64,000 nucleotides of DNA, from NCBI GenBank assembly GCA_951813545.1, contig OX638352.1:744001-808000 (forward strand), in the 5' to 3' direction. A program made the translations under genes and the position numbers. Below the pieces are notes generated by a model that was not told the origin of the DNA, made no database searches, and was given only the letters and a program-made list of their open reading frames with translations. Positions 49,934 to 58,922 of this stretch are shown one piece after another. The first letter of the stretch is position 1. Every line of letters starts with the position of its first letter. The DNA is from an uncultured Poribacteria bacterium. GTDB lineage: Bacteria > Poribacteria > WGA-4E > WGA-3G.

Positions 49934-51673
49934 TTATTTTTCAGACAACAATTCTCGTGCATGAGCAAGTCCTATTTCGGTTTCTTTGCCCCCGTGCATT
50001 CGGGCGATTTCGTTAACCTGTTCTTCTGCAGTCAGCGGTTTCGCTGTAATCAGCGTGCGTTCGCCGACGACATCCTTATCGACTCGGAAATGCCTATCCG
50101 CAAAACGGGCAATCTGTGGGAGATGTGTAATACAAATAACTTGCGAGAATGCTGACAGTTCCTTCAACTTTTTGCCGACCACATCCGCAACCTTGCCACC
50201 GATACCGCTATCAACTTCGTCAAACAGGAGTGTCGGAATCTCATCAACTTGGACTAAGACTGTCTTCAAGGCAAGCATGATACGCGAAATTTCACCACCG
50301 GACGCGATTCTCGCAATTGGACGCGCTTCGGAGCCGACATTCGGCGCGATCAAGAACTCAACATCGTCCATTCCATCAGAACGGAACGCGTAGCATTTAC
50401 CATCTATCTGAAATGGACCGCGTTCGTCTGGTATATGCTGGACAGATGCCTGAAACTCCGCCTTGTCCATGCCGAGTGTGCGCAGTTCCTTCTCAATCCG
50501 CTCTGAAAGATGATTCGCAACGTGGAGTCGTTTCGCAGAGAGCGCAGTAGATAAATGTTGTGCTTCTTGGATCGTTTTGTGAATCTCTGCTTGGAGTGCA
50601 TCCTTTTTCTCTGAACCGAGTTGTAGGGTCTCTAATTTCTGCTCTGCTTCCGCGTGGTAGGCTAATATCTCTGGAATAGAGTTGCCATAACGCCGCTTGA
50701 GTTTCGCAATTAACGCCAACCGATCAGTAACCTCATCCAACCGCATCGGATTGGATTCCACTGCCTCTGCATAGTGACGGACCTGTGAAGCCACATCCTC
50801 CAATTCGTAAAGCGATGATTCCAGCCGATCCAGCAATTCCGAGAGGCTATCGTCAAATTCCAACAATTTTGTAAGTTCTTTCGCGGCACCTTTCACGCGT
50901 TCAAGGGGACTGCCAAAACCACCACCATCGCCATCCAGTTGTTGATACACAAGGTTCGCCGAGCCACGCAACGCCTCTGCATTCTTGAGGAGTCGAGCTT
51001 CATCCGCCAGTCTTTCGTCCTCACCTTCCTCCAGATTTGCTGAGGTAAGCTCTTTAATCTCAAACTCAAGGAGTTCTTTCTCACGTTCTGACGCTCTCAA
51101 AGTCTCTATAAGGGATGCTGCTTCTTGCTGCAAGGCTCGCAGCTGCGTATATACTTTGCCAACGTTCTGGCGCGCCTCACTGCTACCGCCGAAATCGTCT
51201 AAAAGCTTAAGATGCGTCTGCGTTCTAAACAGTGATTGATGCTCATGCTGACCGTGGATATCAACAAGCAATGTTCCAAGTGCTTGCAACTGCTTTAAAT
51301 TCACCAAACGTCCGTTGACAAGGCAGCGACTCCTACCGCTCGCGGTAATTCTTCTGGAGAGAATCACCACATCCGACGGATCCAATACGTCGCTAAGAAC
51401 ATCTTTCAATGTAGAATCGTCAGTCTCGCTCTGGGCTGTGTGCCAGAATGGATGCTTATCGTCAGGTCCTATACTCACTTCTACTTCTGCAAAATCAGCA
51501 CCGTCACGCACAATATCGGCAGAGGCTCTCTCACCCAATACCAATCCGATGGCTTTGAGGATAACTGACTTGCCAGCACCTGTCTCGCCGGTGAAAATAT
51601 TCAACCCCAGTGATAGTTCCAATTCAAGCTCATCTATGAGGGCAATATTGCGGATAGAAAGTGTTTCTATCAT
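49934..51673 (-). CDS. recN: DNA repair protein RecN
   Basis: From the ATG at 51673 the protein is 579 residues, close to the usual 550-570. The SMC-like head is split by coiled coils: Walker A NIFTGETGAGKSVILKAIGLVLGERAS at the N-terminus, the DIHGQHEHQSLF lid motif, long heptad-rich arms (about 160-360), then signature IASGGEISRIMLALK and Walker B PTLLFDEVDSGIGGKVA. RecN acts early in double-strand break repair. The start carries the repeat-borne CCGCAAGGAACATTAAAAAG ribosome-binding module; an in-frame ATG at 51724 lies upstream inside that repeat and is rejected. nadK is immediately upstream, the common nadK-recN order. Confidence 0.94.
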   Translation of the reverse strand: MIETLSIRNIALIDELELELSLGLNIFTGETGAGKSVILKAIGLVLGERASADIVRDGADFAEVEVSIGPDDKHPFWHTAQSETDDSTLKDVLSDVLDPSDVVILSRRITASGRSRCLVNGRLVNLKQLQALGTLLVDIHGQHEHQSLFRTQTHLKLLDDFGGSSEARQNVGKVYTQLRALQQEAASLIETLRASEREKELLEFEIKELTSANLEEGEDERLADEARLLKNAEALRGSANLVYQQLDGDGGGFGSPLERVKGAAKELTKLLEFDDSLSELLDRLESSLYELEDVASQVRHYAEAVESNPMRLDEVTDRLALIAKLKRRYGNSIPEILAYHAEAEQKLETLQLGSEKKDALQAEIHKTIQEAQHLSTALSAKRLHVANHLSERIEKELRTLGMDKAEFQASVQHIPDERGPFQIDGKCYAFRSDGMDDVEFLIAPNVGSEARPIARIASGGEISRIMLALKTVLVQVDEIPTLLFDEVDSGIGGKVADVVGKKLKELSAFSQVICITHLPQIARFADRHFRVDKDVVGERTLITAKPLTAEEQVNEIARMHGGKETEIGLAHARELLSEK

Positions 51674-51790
51674 TCTTTTTAATGTTCCTTGCGGTTCGTT
51701 CAGAACGGTGTGCCGCAAAAACAATCCTGTCCGTATATCCAGCCCGCCCGTTGGTTGGGCTTACAAACTTTGACTGACGGCGAATCCCTA

Positions 51791-52669
51791 TCATGCACGT
51801 TTGATTCTTTCACCTAACATCAATTTTTCACGCAAGGCTTTGTAATAACTATGATGCTGCGAACGGATAAGTTGAATTGTCCGCTTCGCTTTCTCTACTT
51901 TTATGACTGCGCCTGCAGTGAGGCTGTGGGTCTCACGCTGGCCATCTACAAAAACATCTACACTCTGATATGCGGCACGCATCTTGACGGTTATCTCGGC
52001 GTTGCCATGGGCAACAAACGGACGGACGGTCAAACTATGCGGTGCGATGGGTGTTAGCAGAATCGCCTCCAACTGCGGTGCAACGATGGTGCCAGCACAA
52101 GAAAGCGAATATCCAGTTGATCCGCTTGGGGTTGCGATGATTAACCCATCGGCGTTATACGGTATAAAGAGTTCTCCATCAACATACGCGTCTAATTCTA
52201 TGAGTTGTGTATAGTGGCGAATGACAACATCGTTGAGGGCAAAAGCCCGAAACGGCTGCGGGAACCCTTGCCTGTTCACTACCACCTCTAACATCATTCG
52301 ATGCTCTATTCGATAGTCACCCGCCAAGGTTGCCTTCAAAGTCGGGTAGAGTTCATCAAGCGACGCATCCGTCAAGAATCCAAGCGTTCCAATGTTAATC
52401 GCCAAAACAGGCACATTCTCAATCTGTGGTGTATGGGCTGCGCTCAACAGCGTCCCATCCCCTCCAAGAACAAGAAGCATATCCGCCTGTTCTACGACCT
52501 CAGTTTTGGAAATATCGGTTCGGGGATACCCCAAATCAATCGCTTGTTCCTCTGGTAGAAGCGGGACAATACCTCGCTCTTGAAGCCATGCAGATACACC
52601 TTCGACGACACCTGCTGAGTTCTCTTTGGTAGTATTGACAAAAAAACCGACGGTTTTTATTTTTTTCAT
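51791..52669 (-). CDS. nadK: NAD kinase
   Basis: This 292-residue enzyme phosphorylates NAD to NADP. The diagnostic motifs are LLVLGGDGTLLSAAH (GGDGT), the NADGLIIATPSGSTGYSLSCAG substrate site, and VLAINIGTLGFLTD. Length is standard. The start ATG at 52669 lies in the same kind of ATTAAAAGAATG context as recN. recN follows 117 bases downstream on the same strand; the pairing is common in bacteria. Confidence 0.95.
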   Translation of the reverse strand: MKKIKTVGFFVNTTKENSAGVVEGVSAWLQERGIVPLLPEEQAIDLGYPRTDISKTEVVEQADMLLVLGGDGTLLSAAHTPQIENVPVLAINIGTLGFLTDASLDELYPTLKATLAGDYRIEHRMMLEVVVNRQGFPQPFRAFALNDVVIRHYTQLIELDAYVDGELFIPYNADGLIIATPSGSTGYSLSCAGTIVAPQLEAILLTPIAPHSLTVRPFVAHGNAEITVKMRAAYQSVDVFVDGQRETHSLTAGAVIKVEKAKRTIQLIRSQHHSYYKALREKLMLGERIKRA

Positions 52670-52684
52670 TCTTTTAATGGCTAT

Positions 52685-52792
52685 CAGGTGTCAGTTGTTG
52701 GCTGTCGGTTAAGAGCGGCTTGTGGCAGATAAGAATGTTCGCAACCGCCACACGCCCCGCCGAAAACCGATAACTGAGGACCGACAACCATT
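52685..52792. repeat. AGTTATCGGTTAA-type composite palindromic repeat
   Basis: CAGTTGTTGGCTGTCGGTTA ..CCGAAAACCGATAACTGAGG ACCGACAACC fills almost the whole gap between nadK and the DUF368 gene. The two ends are inverted relative to each other and could fold into a long hairpin with a CCGCCACACGCC loop region. Confidence 0.6.
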
Positions 52793-52796
52793 ACAT

Positions 52797-53825
52797 CTAA
52801 TTCTCCAAACGTGTGAATAAAACAATAATACCACCGCCAACGAGAAAAGCCCCTATAGTGATGAGCAAATTCACATCAAGTTGCGGTAAGATGTGAGCAG
52901 TATCTATCCGTTCTCCATCAACCATTGCGAACTCGCGAAAGGGCCATAACCCGTAAAGTGAACCCACCATCAATCCAATGAGAAAGGCGACTGTCAGGTT
53001 CCGGTAACGTTCCAACAGATAATTGAGTAGCCGTGTGAATGCGAGAAGCCCGAACAGACATCCAATCGCGGCGAAACCGAGTATCAGCAAACTTCCCAAC
53101 ATCGGTTGGGACAAAACGCCTTTGAATAATTCCGGCACGCCCTCTATTAAAGTGTTTATCGCGGTCAAGAGCGGGAAATAGACCCCGAGCGCGAGCATCA
53201 GAAAAGAACCACTGATGCCGGGTAGAATCATCGCCGAAATCGCCAATGCACCGCTCCCAAAAAAGAGCCCGAGTTCCCAATATGTTGGAAATCCAGTTGT
53301 GCTTTCGGCACGACTCTCCATTGCTGCCTCGTCTCCGGACTTATATGCAACCCGTTCCAACTGTTTTTCGCCCATACCGAGAGAAAGACTTAATATCAGC
53401 GCAACAGCGATTACCAGTACGATCAATTCTTTTATGCCAAACCGCTTCAACATTCGCACCGGTATCAGAATGGATGTCAAAATCAATCCGCTAAAGAACC
53501 CGTAAGTTGCATCATGGTGATCGTTCAATAGATAGACAATCAGTTTTGACGTGAGCAATAAAGCGACTATCGCGCCACTCCCTAACAGCACCAGAAAACC
53601 GAAGTCAATTCGCCGCAGTTCCGCTCGTGCTTCCGCCAGAGCGTCCTTCCTTAAGGTTATGCCACCCAGCAATTTTTTAACCGTCGAAAGTCCGATGCCT
53701 CGTAATGCGCCGATGAGTCGTTCATAAATACCCAAAACGAGTGCGAGGGTTCCACCACTCATACCGGGGATGATGTTAGCAATGCCTATCAGAAAACCGT
53801 TAACAAAAAGCCGGAGTGAATTCAT
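52797..53825 (-). CDS. DUF368 family membrane protein
   Basis: The 342-residue membrane protein starts with the DUF368 signature FVNGFLIGIANIIPGMSGGTLALVLGIYERLI and has about nine helices with a second related motif, ISAMILPGISGSFLMLALGVY, so the protein is an internal duplication. DUF368 proteins include PopT-type undecaprenyl phosphate translocases, which flip the C55-P carrier back across the membrane (established for members of this family). That role would fit the uppS, O-antigen ligase and STT3-like genes in the window. The start ATG at 53825 follows an AATTAAAAA leader but lacks a strong Shine-Dalgarno sequence. Confidence 0.82.
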   Translation of the reverse strand: MNSLRLFVNGFLIGIANIIPGMSGGTLALVLGIYERLIGALRGIGLSTVKKLLGGITLRKDALAEARAELRRIDFGFLVLLGSGAIVALLLTSKLIVYLLNDHHDATYGFFSGLILTSILIPVRMLKRFGIKELIVLVIAVALILSLSLGMGEKQLERVAYKSGDEAAMESRAESTTGFPTYWELGLFFGSGALAISAMILPGISGSFLMLALGVYFPLLTAINTLIEGVPELFKGVLSQPMLGSLLILGFAAIGCLFGLLAFTRLLNYLLERYRNLTVAFLIGLMVGSLYGLWPFREFAMVDGERIDTAHILPQLDVNLLITIGAFLVGGGIIVLFTRLEN

Positions 53826-53972
53826 TTTTTAATTTATTAACACTTGGACGTTGTTCCACTACGTTCCACAACGGTTCTCGGTTAATTCCAATCCCTTTCA
53901 ACTTTCTGAATTATTATACTACAGAAGTGATTTTCTGTCAAACGATTATTATGTGAAGACCCCAATTTTCAC

Positions 53973-54001
53973 TTGCAATCTACTGCAAGCTTGTGTATAA
54001 T
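53973..54001 (+). promoter_or_regulatory. sigma70-like promoter of the type ISP gene
   Basis: TTGCAA (53973-53978) and TATAAT (53996-54001) are exactly 17 bases apart. The predicted start of transcription is about 13 bases before the ATG at 54021, and no Shine-Dalgarno sequence is present. Confidence 0.6.
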
Positions 54002-54020
54002 AAATACTTCACATATATTT

Positions 54021-55445
54021 ATGAATCAGGAGCTGCAGAAAAAAGTGCGAAATATCAAACCGACACATAAAGCAATACAAACCTTTTACGCAGAACTCAA
54101 ACAATACGAGAGCCTCGGCGCGACAAATGAAACTGAAATCCGACTCGCCTTTGCGACACTCTTCCAACACTACGCCCGGCAAAACAATCTAACGCTTATC
54201 TGTGAAAAATCGCTCCGAACACCGCAAAATATCACAATTTACGTCAATGGCATGCTGACTGATAACGTCTTCGGTTTGCCTCGCGGGTACTGGGAAGCGA
54301 AGGACCTCCACGACAATCTAGCTACAGCGGTTCAGCAGAAATTTGACGCGGGCTATCCGCAGGATAATATACTTTTCACAACCCAAGAACGCGCCATCCT
54401 CTATCAAGATGGACAAGAGGTCATGGATGTCGGTATCGCTGATGCAGAGGCGTTTATTCGGGTACTTCACGCCTTCTTCAGTTATGAACAGGCGGATGTT
54501 GCTAACTGGGAACGCGCCGCTGTTGAATTCAAGGACAAAGTGCCAGTACTCGGTGAACGCGCAGCGAGGTTAATTCAAAACGAAGAGGCAACTAACGCTC
54601 GGTTTCAGGAGGCATTCGCGGACTTCTATAGCCACTGTCAAGAGGCGATTAATCCGAACCTCTCAAAGTCTGCTGTTGAGGAGATGCTCATTCAACATCT
54701 CTTGACAGAACGGATTTTCCGCACCGTTTTTGACAATCCCGATTTCACTCGCCGAAATATCATCGCACGCGAAATTGAAAATGTGATTGACGCGCTCACA
54801 TGGCAGGCTTATAACCGTTCCGAGTTCCTCCGAGAACTCAATCCGTTCTACGGTGCGATTGAACGCGCCGCTGCAACCTTTATCGACTTCTCGCAGAAAC
54901 AACATTTCCTCAATACTGTGTACGAGCAATTTTTTCAAGGCTTCTCGGTTAAGGTCGCTGATACGCACGGCATTGTCTATACACCGCAGCCGATCGTTAA
55001 TTTTATGGTGAAAAGCATTTCACATCTGCTTGCGACCGAGTTTGGACGTTCACTCTCGGATACAGGTGTTCATATCATCGATCCGTTCGTTGGCACCGGT
55101 AACTTCATCGTGCGGCTCATACAAGCGATTGATAAAACCGCACTCAAAGCGAAATACAGCGATGAACTCCACTGTAATGAGGTGTTACTGATGCCTTATT
55201 ACATTGCCAGTATGAACATTGAGCATGAGTTTTACGTTGCCACAAAGCAGTATCAGCCTTTCGATAACCTCTGCCTTGTGGATACGTTCGACTTGACGGC
55301 GGAGCGTCAGTTGTCCTTGTTCGCGCCAGAGAACACGCGGCGGGTTGAGCGGCAGAAGAAGACGGAGATGTTCGTCGTTATTGGGAATCCACCCTATAAT
55401 GCGCGGCAGATAGATGAGAACGATGCCAACAAGAACCGTAAGTAA
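54021..55445 (+). pseudogene. type ISP restriction-modification methylase, C-terminally truncated by an IS
   Basis: From the ATG at 54021 the frame runs 474 residues. It begins with a restriction-associated segment (NETEIRLAFATLFQHYARQ, YWEAKDLHDNL, later a helical spacer) and reaches the N6-adenine methylase core: motif X YTPQPIVNFMVKS, motif I DPFVGTGNF and motif IV VVIGNPPYNARQ. Type ISP proteins usually continue for several hundred residues with target recognition; here the frame stops at NKNRK* exactly at the left end of the IS982 element. No continuation is found after the element. The system is therefore broken. The start at 53973 would lie upstream of the promoter and is rejected. Confidence 0.75.
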
Positions 55446-55472
55446 CGTGAGTTTGATAAATATTTGAAGGTT

Positions 55473-55501
55473 TTGTATAAAGAGAACGCCTTTGGTATAA
55501 T
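55473..55501 (+). promoter_or_regulatory. promoter of the IS982 transposase
   Basis: TTGTAT (55473-55478) and TATAAT (55496-55501) are 17 bases apart; AAAGGAG lies 8 bases before the ATG at 55540. Confidence 0.55.
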
Positions 55502-55539
55502 GAGGTTATCACATCTCTATAACCCAAAGGAGTTCTCTG

Positions 55540-56442
55540 ATGACTATCCTAACACTTTTCTGTAAAATAGACGACTTTTTTCTTGCGTATGAGAAATGTC
55601 AAGCGACGCATTGTCTGCCAGAGACGACACCCCCGGAAACACGCGGACATCCTCGGCATCAGCATCCGAGCGAAGTGATGACGCTCCTTGTTGCGTTCCA
55701 TCAAAGTGGGTATCAGGTGTTCAAACACTTTTACGAAAGACACGTCTGTGTCTATTGGGTCAACGAGTTTCCACATCTGCTGAGTTATTCTCGGTTCGTC
55801 GAACTTAAGAAAGAGGTGTTGACACTTTTGACGCTTTATCTTCAGGTTTCCCACTTCGGTGAATGTAGCAGTATCTCCTTCGTGGATTCCACACGTTTGC
55901 GGGTTTGCGACAATCAGCGAATTTCAGCGCATCGCGTTTTCGCAGAACAAGCCGGACGCTCAAACACCTCAATGGGGTGGTTCTATGGTTTTAAACTCCA
56001 CCTACTTATCAACGAGAAAAGGGATCTCTTAGGCTTTGAGGGGACCCCGGGGAATACCGATGATCGTCGGCTTCCCTTATGGGAGTTGTCCACCGAGCGT
56101 CTGTTCGGAAATCTTTATGGCGATAAGGGATATATCTCCAAAGACCTCCGGGAACTGCTCAAGGCGCAAGGTATTCACTTGTTCTATAAAGTCCGTAAAA
56201 ACATGAAACCATTGCCGTTGTCCATTTCTGATGAGGTGCTGCTGAAAAAGCGTGTGATTATTGAATCGGTGATCAAGGAACTCAAAACGCAGACGCAAGT
56301 CGAACACTCTCGCCATAGAAGTTTCGCAAACTTCCAAGTCAATGTTATTTCCGCATTGATTGCGTATCAACTTTTGGAGAACAAACCCTCGGTGAATCTC
56401 TCCGAACTTCAAGAAATCAACGATTCACCCGTGCTTTGCTAA
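55540..56442 (+). CDS. IS982-family transposase
   Basis: The 300-residue protein has the IS982 DDE pattern: FVDSTRLRVCDNQRI with the first Asp, GWFYGFKLHLLINEKRDLLGFEGTPGNTDDR, LYGDKGYIS with the second Asp, FYKVRKNMKP and the Glu region RVIIESVIKELKTQTQVEHSRHRSFANFQVN. Complete and with its own promoter and good Shine-Dalgarno sequence, so probably functional. Confidence 0.92.
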   Translation: MTILTLFCKIDDFFLAYEKCQATHCLPETTPPETRGHPRHQHPSEVMTLLVAFHQSGYQVFKHFYERHVCVYWVNEFPHLLSYSRFVELKKEVLTLLTLYLQVSHFGECSSISFVDSTRLRVCDNQRISAHRVFAEQAGRSNTSMGWFYGFKLHLLINEKRDLLGFEGTPGNTDDRRLPLWELSTERLFGNLYGDKGYISKDLRELLKAQGIHLFYKVRKNMKPLPLSISDEVLLKKRVIIESVIKELKTQTQVEHSRHRSFANFQVNVISALIAYQLLENKPSVNLSELQEINDSPVLC

Positions 56443-56469
56443 CTTATAAACTTTTTTCAAACTCACGTT

Positions 56470-57036
56470 AAAATACAAATATGGACGTAGGTGTTTTTGC
56501 TTGGGTGTTTCCCATAGGTTGAGCGGTAAAGCCACAAGCGTATTTTCGCTATACACAGCGTTCCGTTCTTCAATGAACCATTCAGGTAGGTAGGTGTAGC
56601 GAAACTCAACATCCCAAACGGTGTCGGTATCATAGTGCGTTGGGTTTCACTCGGTTTTTGGTGATTTCAGGTTTCTCTGTTCCCTTGAAAACTCCGTACT
56701 GTGTACGATTTTTAGTAGGTCTCCGTTCAACCCCGACGAATGCCACACGCGCATTCGGCGTTGATTCCCCACGGGGCGTTTTAATTTTTATTTTCAAACT
56801 CACGTTCTGTAAACACAACCCCCACAGGGCTGATGCTTCGTCACTAAGCGTCTACAATCCTGAAAATCCTTTAATCCTGTAAATCCCAGTTCAGATAATA
56901 TAATACCTAAACTGATTAAATTCTTAATCTTCATCAAACTTCGCTTACCGAATAAGCGGGAACAGAAATAAATTCCTATCTTTTTGCAGATGTGATATAC
57001 TGAAGAAAACACTCATTTCACAAGGTTAAAACGCTT
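56470..57036. other. rearranged region with gene debris and a duplicate IS982 terminus
   Basis: No intact gene is seen in 567 bases. The minus strand holds two short coding-like frames, one containing LPEWFIEERNAVYSENTLVA and PLNLWETPKQK (about 56470-56650) and one NARVAFVGVERRPTKNRTQY (56630-56818). A CCCAAGCAAAAAC-type element is at 56491-56515, and TCAAACTCACGTT (56794-56806) repeats the right end of the IS982 element 337 bases upstream. The last 200 bases before the nucleoside hydrolase are AT-rich and probably hold its promoter (TATACT near 56995). Confidence 0.5.
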
Positions 57037-57960
57037 ATGAATTTTCCAACGCTGTCGGAGTCGAAACGGATAGAGATGCTCCAACCCCCGACGGGACGCG
57101 TGCGAATGGTCCTTGACACCGACACCTATAACGAAATCGACGACCAGTTTGCAGTCGTTCACGCGCTGCTCTCACCAGAACACCTCAACGTTGAGGCGCT
57201 CTATGCTGTTCCCTTCCACAACAACCGCTCAAGCAGTCCCGAAGACGGCATGGAGAAAAGCTACGATGAAATTCTGAGGCTATTGGACTTCCTGGATGTC
57301 TCCGCCGAAGGTTTCGCCTACCGCGGTTCCAGAGCATTTCTTCCGGATAGAGAGACACCTGTACCGAGCGATGCCGCGACTGATATGATAGAACGGGCAA
57401 TGGCAAGTAGCACAGAAGAACCGCTCTACGTCGCTGCTGTCGGTGCGATAACAAATGTCGCCTCCGCTATCCTCTTAGAACCCGAAATTATCGAACGTAT
57501 TGTGGTTATCTGGCTTGGTGGGAATCCGTTGTACTGGCCCCATACCCGAGAGTTCAACCTGATGCAAGACCTTCAGAGTGCGCAAGTGGTTTTGGACTGC
57601 GGTGTGCCTTTCGTTTGGCTACCGGCACGCGGGGTTGTCTCACATCTGCACACGACGGTCGCTGAGATGGAACGCTATGTACAGGGTAGAAGCAAAGTCG
57701 GAGATTACCTCGTGGAAATCTTCAAAGATTACTCAAGCGACCATTTCGCTTGGTCAAAGGTGATATGGGATATATCTGCGACAGCCTACCTCATCAATCC
57801 AACGTGGGTGCCGACAGAAATCGTCCACAGTCCTATCTTGGCAGAGGCAGCAACGTGGAGTTTCGATAACAGTCGTCATCTCATGCGTGTTGCTTCGAGT
57901 GTAAATCGGGATGCTATTTTCAGGGATTTGTTTGTGAAATTGCAGCACCACACCGCTTAA
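57037..57960 (+). CDS. nucleoside hydrolase (IUNH family)
   Basis: The 307-residue protein matches the inosine-uridine preferring nucleoside hydrolase family, which cleaves the N-glycosidic bond of ribonucleosides. The Ca-binding Asp cluster appears as MVLDTDTYNEIDDQFAVVHAL, a variant of DTDPGxDDAxA with two extra residues. VAAVGAITNVASAIL and the WLGGNP and EFNLMQD segments (canonical EFN) follow. The C-terminal Asp/His region is present (HFAWSKVIWDISATAYL). AAGG lies 13 bases upstream of the ATG. It is followed after only 4 bases by a PhyH gene and then a phosphoesterase gene, so these three very likely form an operon. The natural substrate may not be a standard nucleoside. Confidence 0.85.
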   Translation: MNFPTLSESKRIEMLQPPTGRVRMVLDTDTYNEIDDQFAVVHALLSPEHLNVEALYAVPFHNNRSSSPEDGMEKSYDEILRLLDFLDVSAEGFAYRGSRAFLPDRETPVPSDAATDMIERAMASSTEEPLYVAAVGAITNVASAILLEPEIIERIVVIWLGGNPLYWPHTREFNLMQDLQSAQVVLDCGVPFVWLPARGVVSHLHTTVAEMERYVQGRSKVGDYLVEIFKDYSSDHFAWSKVIWDISATAYLINPTWVPTEIVHSPILAEAATWSFDNSRHLMRVASSVNRDAIFRDLFVKLQHHTA

Positions 57961-57964
57961 AGAT

Positions 57965-58900
57965 ATGATAGCATTGAACAAACCGGAAAAAATCCGAACG
58001 GGAACCCCCTTTGAATTCGGTGAGCATCGTTTTCATTTTGGTAAGGAGATCGTCGAATTAGCAGATTCCACCTCACTTCTCAATAATCTCGGTGCGTTGC
58101 ACAGAAAGATGCGTGAGGATGGATATCTCTTCATTCGAGGCTTCCATCTACTGGAAGATGCGAAGAAAGCTGCACGTTGGACCTTGCAAACCATTGCGCA
58201 AAGCGGTGGATTAAAGCCGGATACTCCGACTGAAGATGGTATTATCGGCGAAGTGAATCAGACATTTAGTTTCTTTCGGCAAACCGAGGTGGCGCATGCT
58301 AAACCGATTCTTGATGTTGTAGATAGCCAGCAAACGATGCAGTTCTACGAAGAATTTCTCGGTGGTCCGGTCATTACGTTTGACAAACGATGGCTTCGGT
58401 GCATGGCGAAGGGTGGACACAACCACTTTCACTACGATAGTGTTTACGTTGGGCGCGGCACACAGAACCGATACACGATGTGGAGCGCATTGACAGACAT
58501 CGGTCTGGAAAATGGACCGCTCGTCATCTGCCTCGGTTCGCATCGGCACGATCGATTAAAGTCCACATACGGGGCGACCGATATGGACCGCGATTTGACG
58601 GAAGCCGTGTTCAGTACCGATCCACGCGAGATGGTTGAGAAATTCGGATTCACGCTGGCAACAGCACATTTCCAACCGGGTGACGTTATTATTTTTGGGC
58701 TTTACATGATGCACAGCAGTGCTCCGAATTGCTCTGACCGATATCGTATCAGCATTGATACGCGATACCAACTTGCTCGCGAAGAGAAAGACGACCGTTT
58801 CTTTTTTCGTGAAAACGGCAGTTGGCTTGGTAATTTTTACAACAAAGGTGTGAGTTACAAACCGATAGCGGAACTCCGCCGGGAGTGGGGATTGGAATAA
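57965..58900 (+). CDS. phytanoyl-CoA dioxygenase (PhyH) family protein
   Basis: The 311-residue protein has iron ligands H156-Y-D158 (HNHFHYDSVY), a distal His in MMHSSAPNCSDRYRISIDTRY and Arg following it for 2-oxoglutarate. The N-terminal RKMREDGYLFIRGFH is typical for the family. It starts 4 bases after the nucleoside hydrolase stop and is followed 22 bases later by the metallophosphoesterase gene with a strong Shine-Dalgarno sequence, so it is the middle gene of a likely operon. The combination suggests oxidation of, or salvage from, a nucleoside- or sugar-phosphate-like compound, but the substrate is unknown. Confidence 0.85.
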   Translation: MIALNKPEKIRTGTPFEFGEHRFHFGKEIVELADSTSLLNNLGALHRKMREDGYLFIRGFHLLEDAKKAARWTLQTIAQSGGLKPDTPTEDGIIGEVNQTFSFFRQTEVAHAKPILDVVDSQQTMQFYEEFLGGPVITFDKRWLRCMAKGGHNHFHYDSVYVGRGTQNRYTMWSALTDIGLENGPLVICLGSHRHDRLKSTYGATDMDRDLTEAVFSTDPREMVEKFGFTLATAHFQPGDVIIFGLYMMHSSAPNCSDRYRISIDTRYQLAREEKDDRFFFRENGSWLGNFYNKGVSYKPIAELRREWGLE

Positions 58901-58922
58901 CACCATTACAAGGAGAATTCGT

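Larger units (their letters stand above)
55444..56469 (+). mobile_element. IS982-family insertion sequence (about 1026 bp)
   Basis: Inverted ends AACGTGAGTTTGA (55444-55456) and TCAAACTCACGTT (56457-56469) match perfectly over 13 bases. The internal promoter and full-length transposase gene are intact. I cannot see a convincing target duplication (left flank ..CGTAAGT, right flank AAAATAC), which suggests rearrangement after or during insertion. A third copy of the terminus lies at 56794-56806. Confidence 0.8.

Noticed and set aside
56630..56818. 62-residue minus-strand protein gene
   Set aside because: It begins inside an IS982 terminus, has no ribosome-binding site, and looks like debris of a larger gene; reported only as part of a rearranged region.
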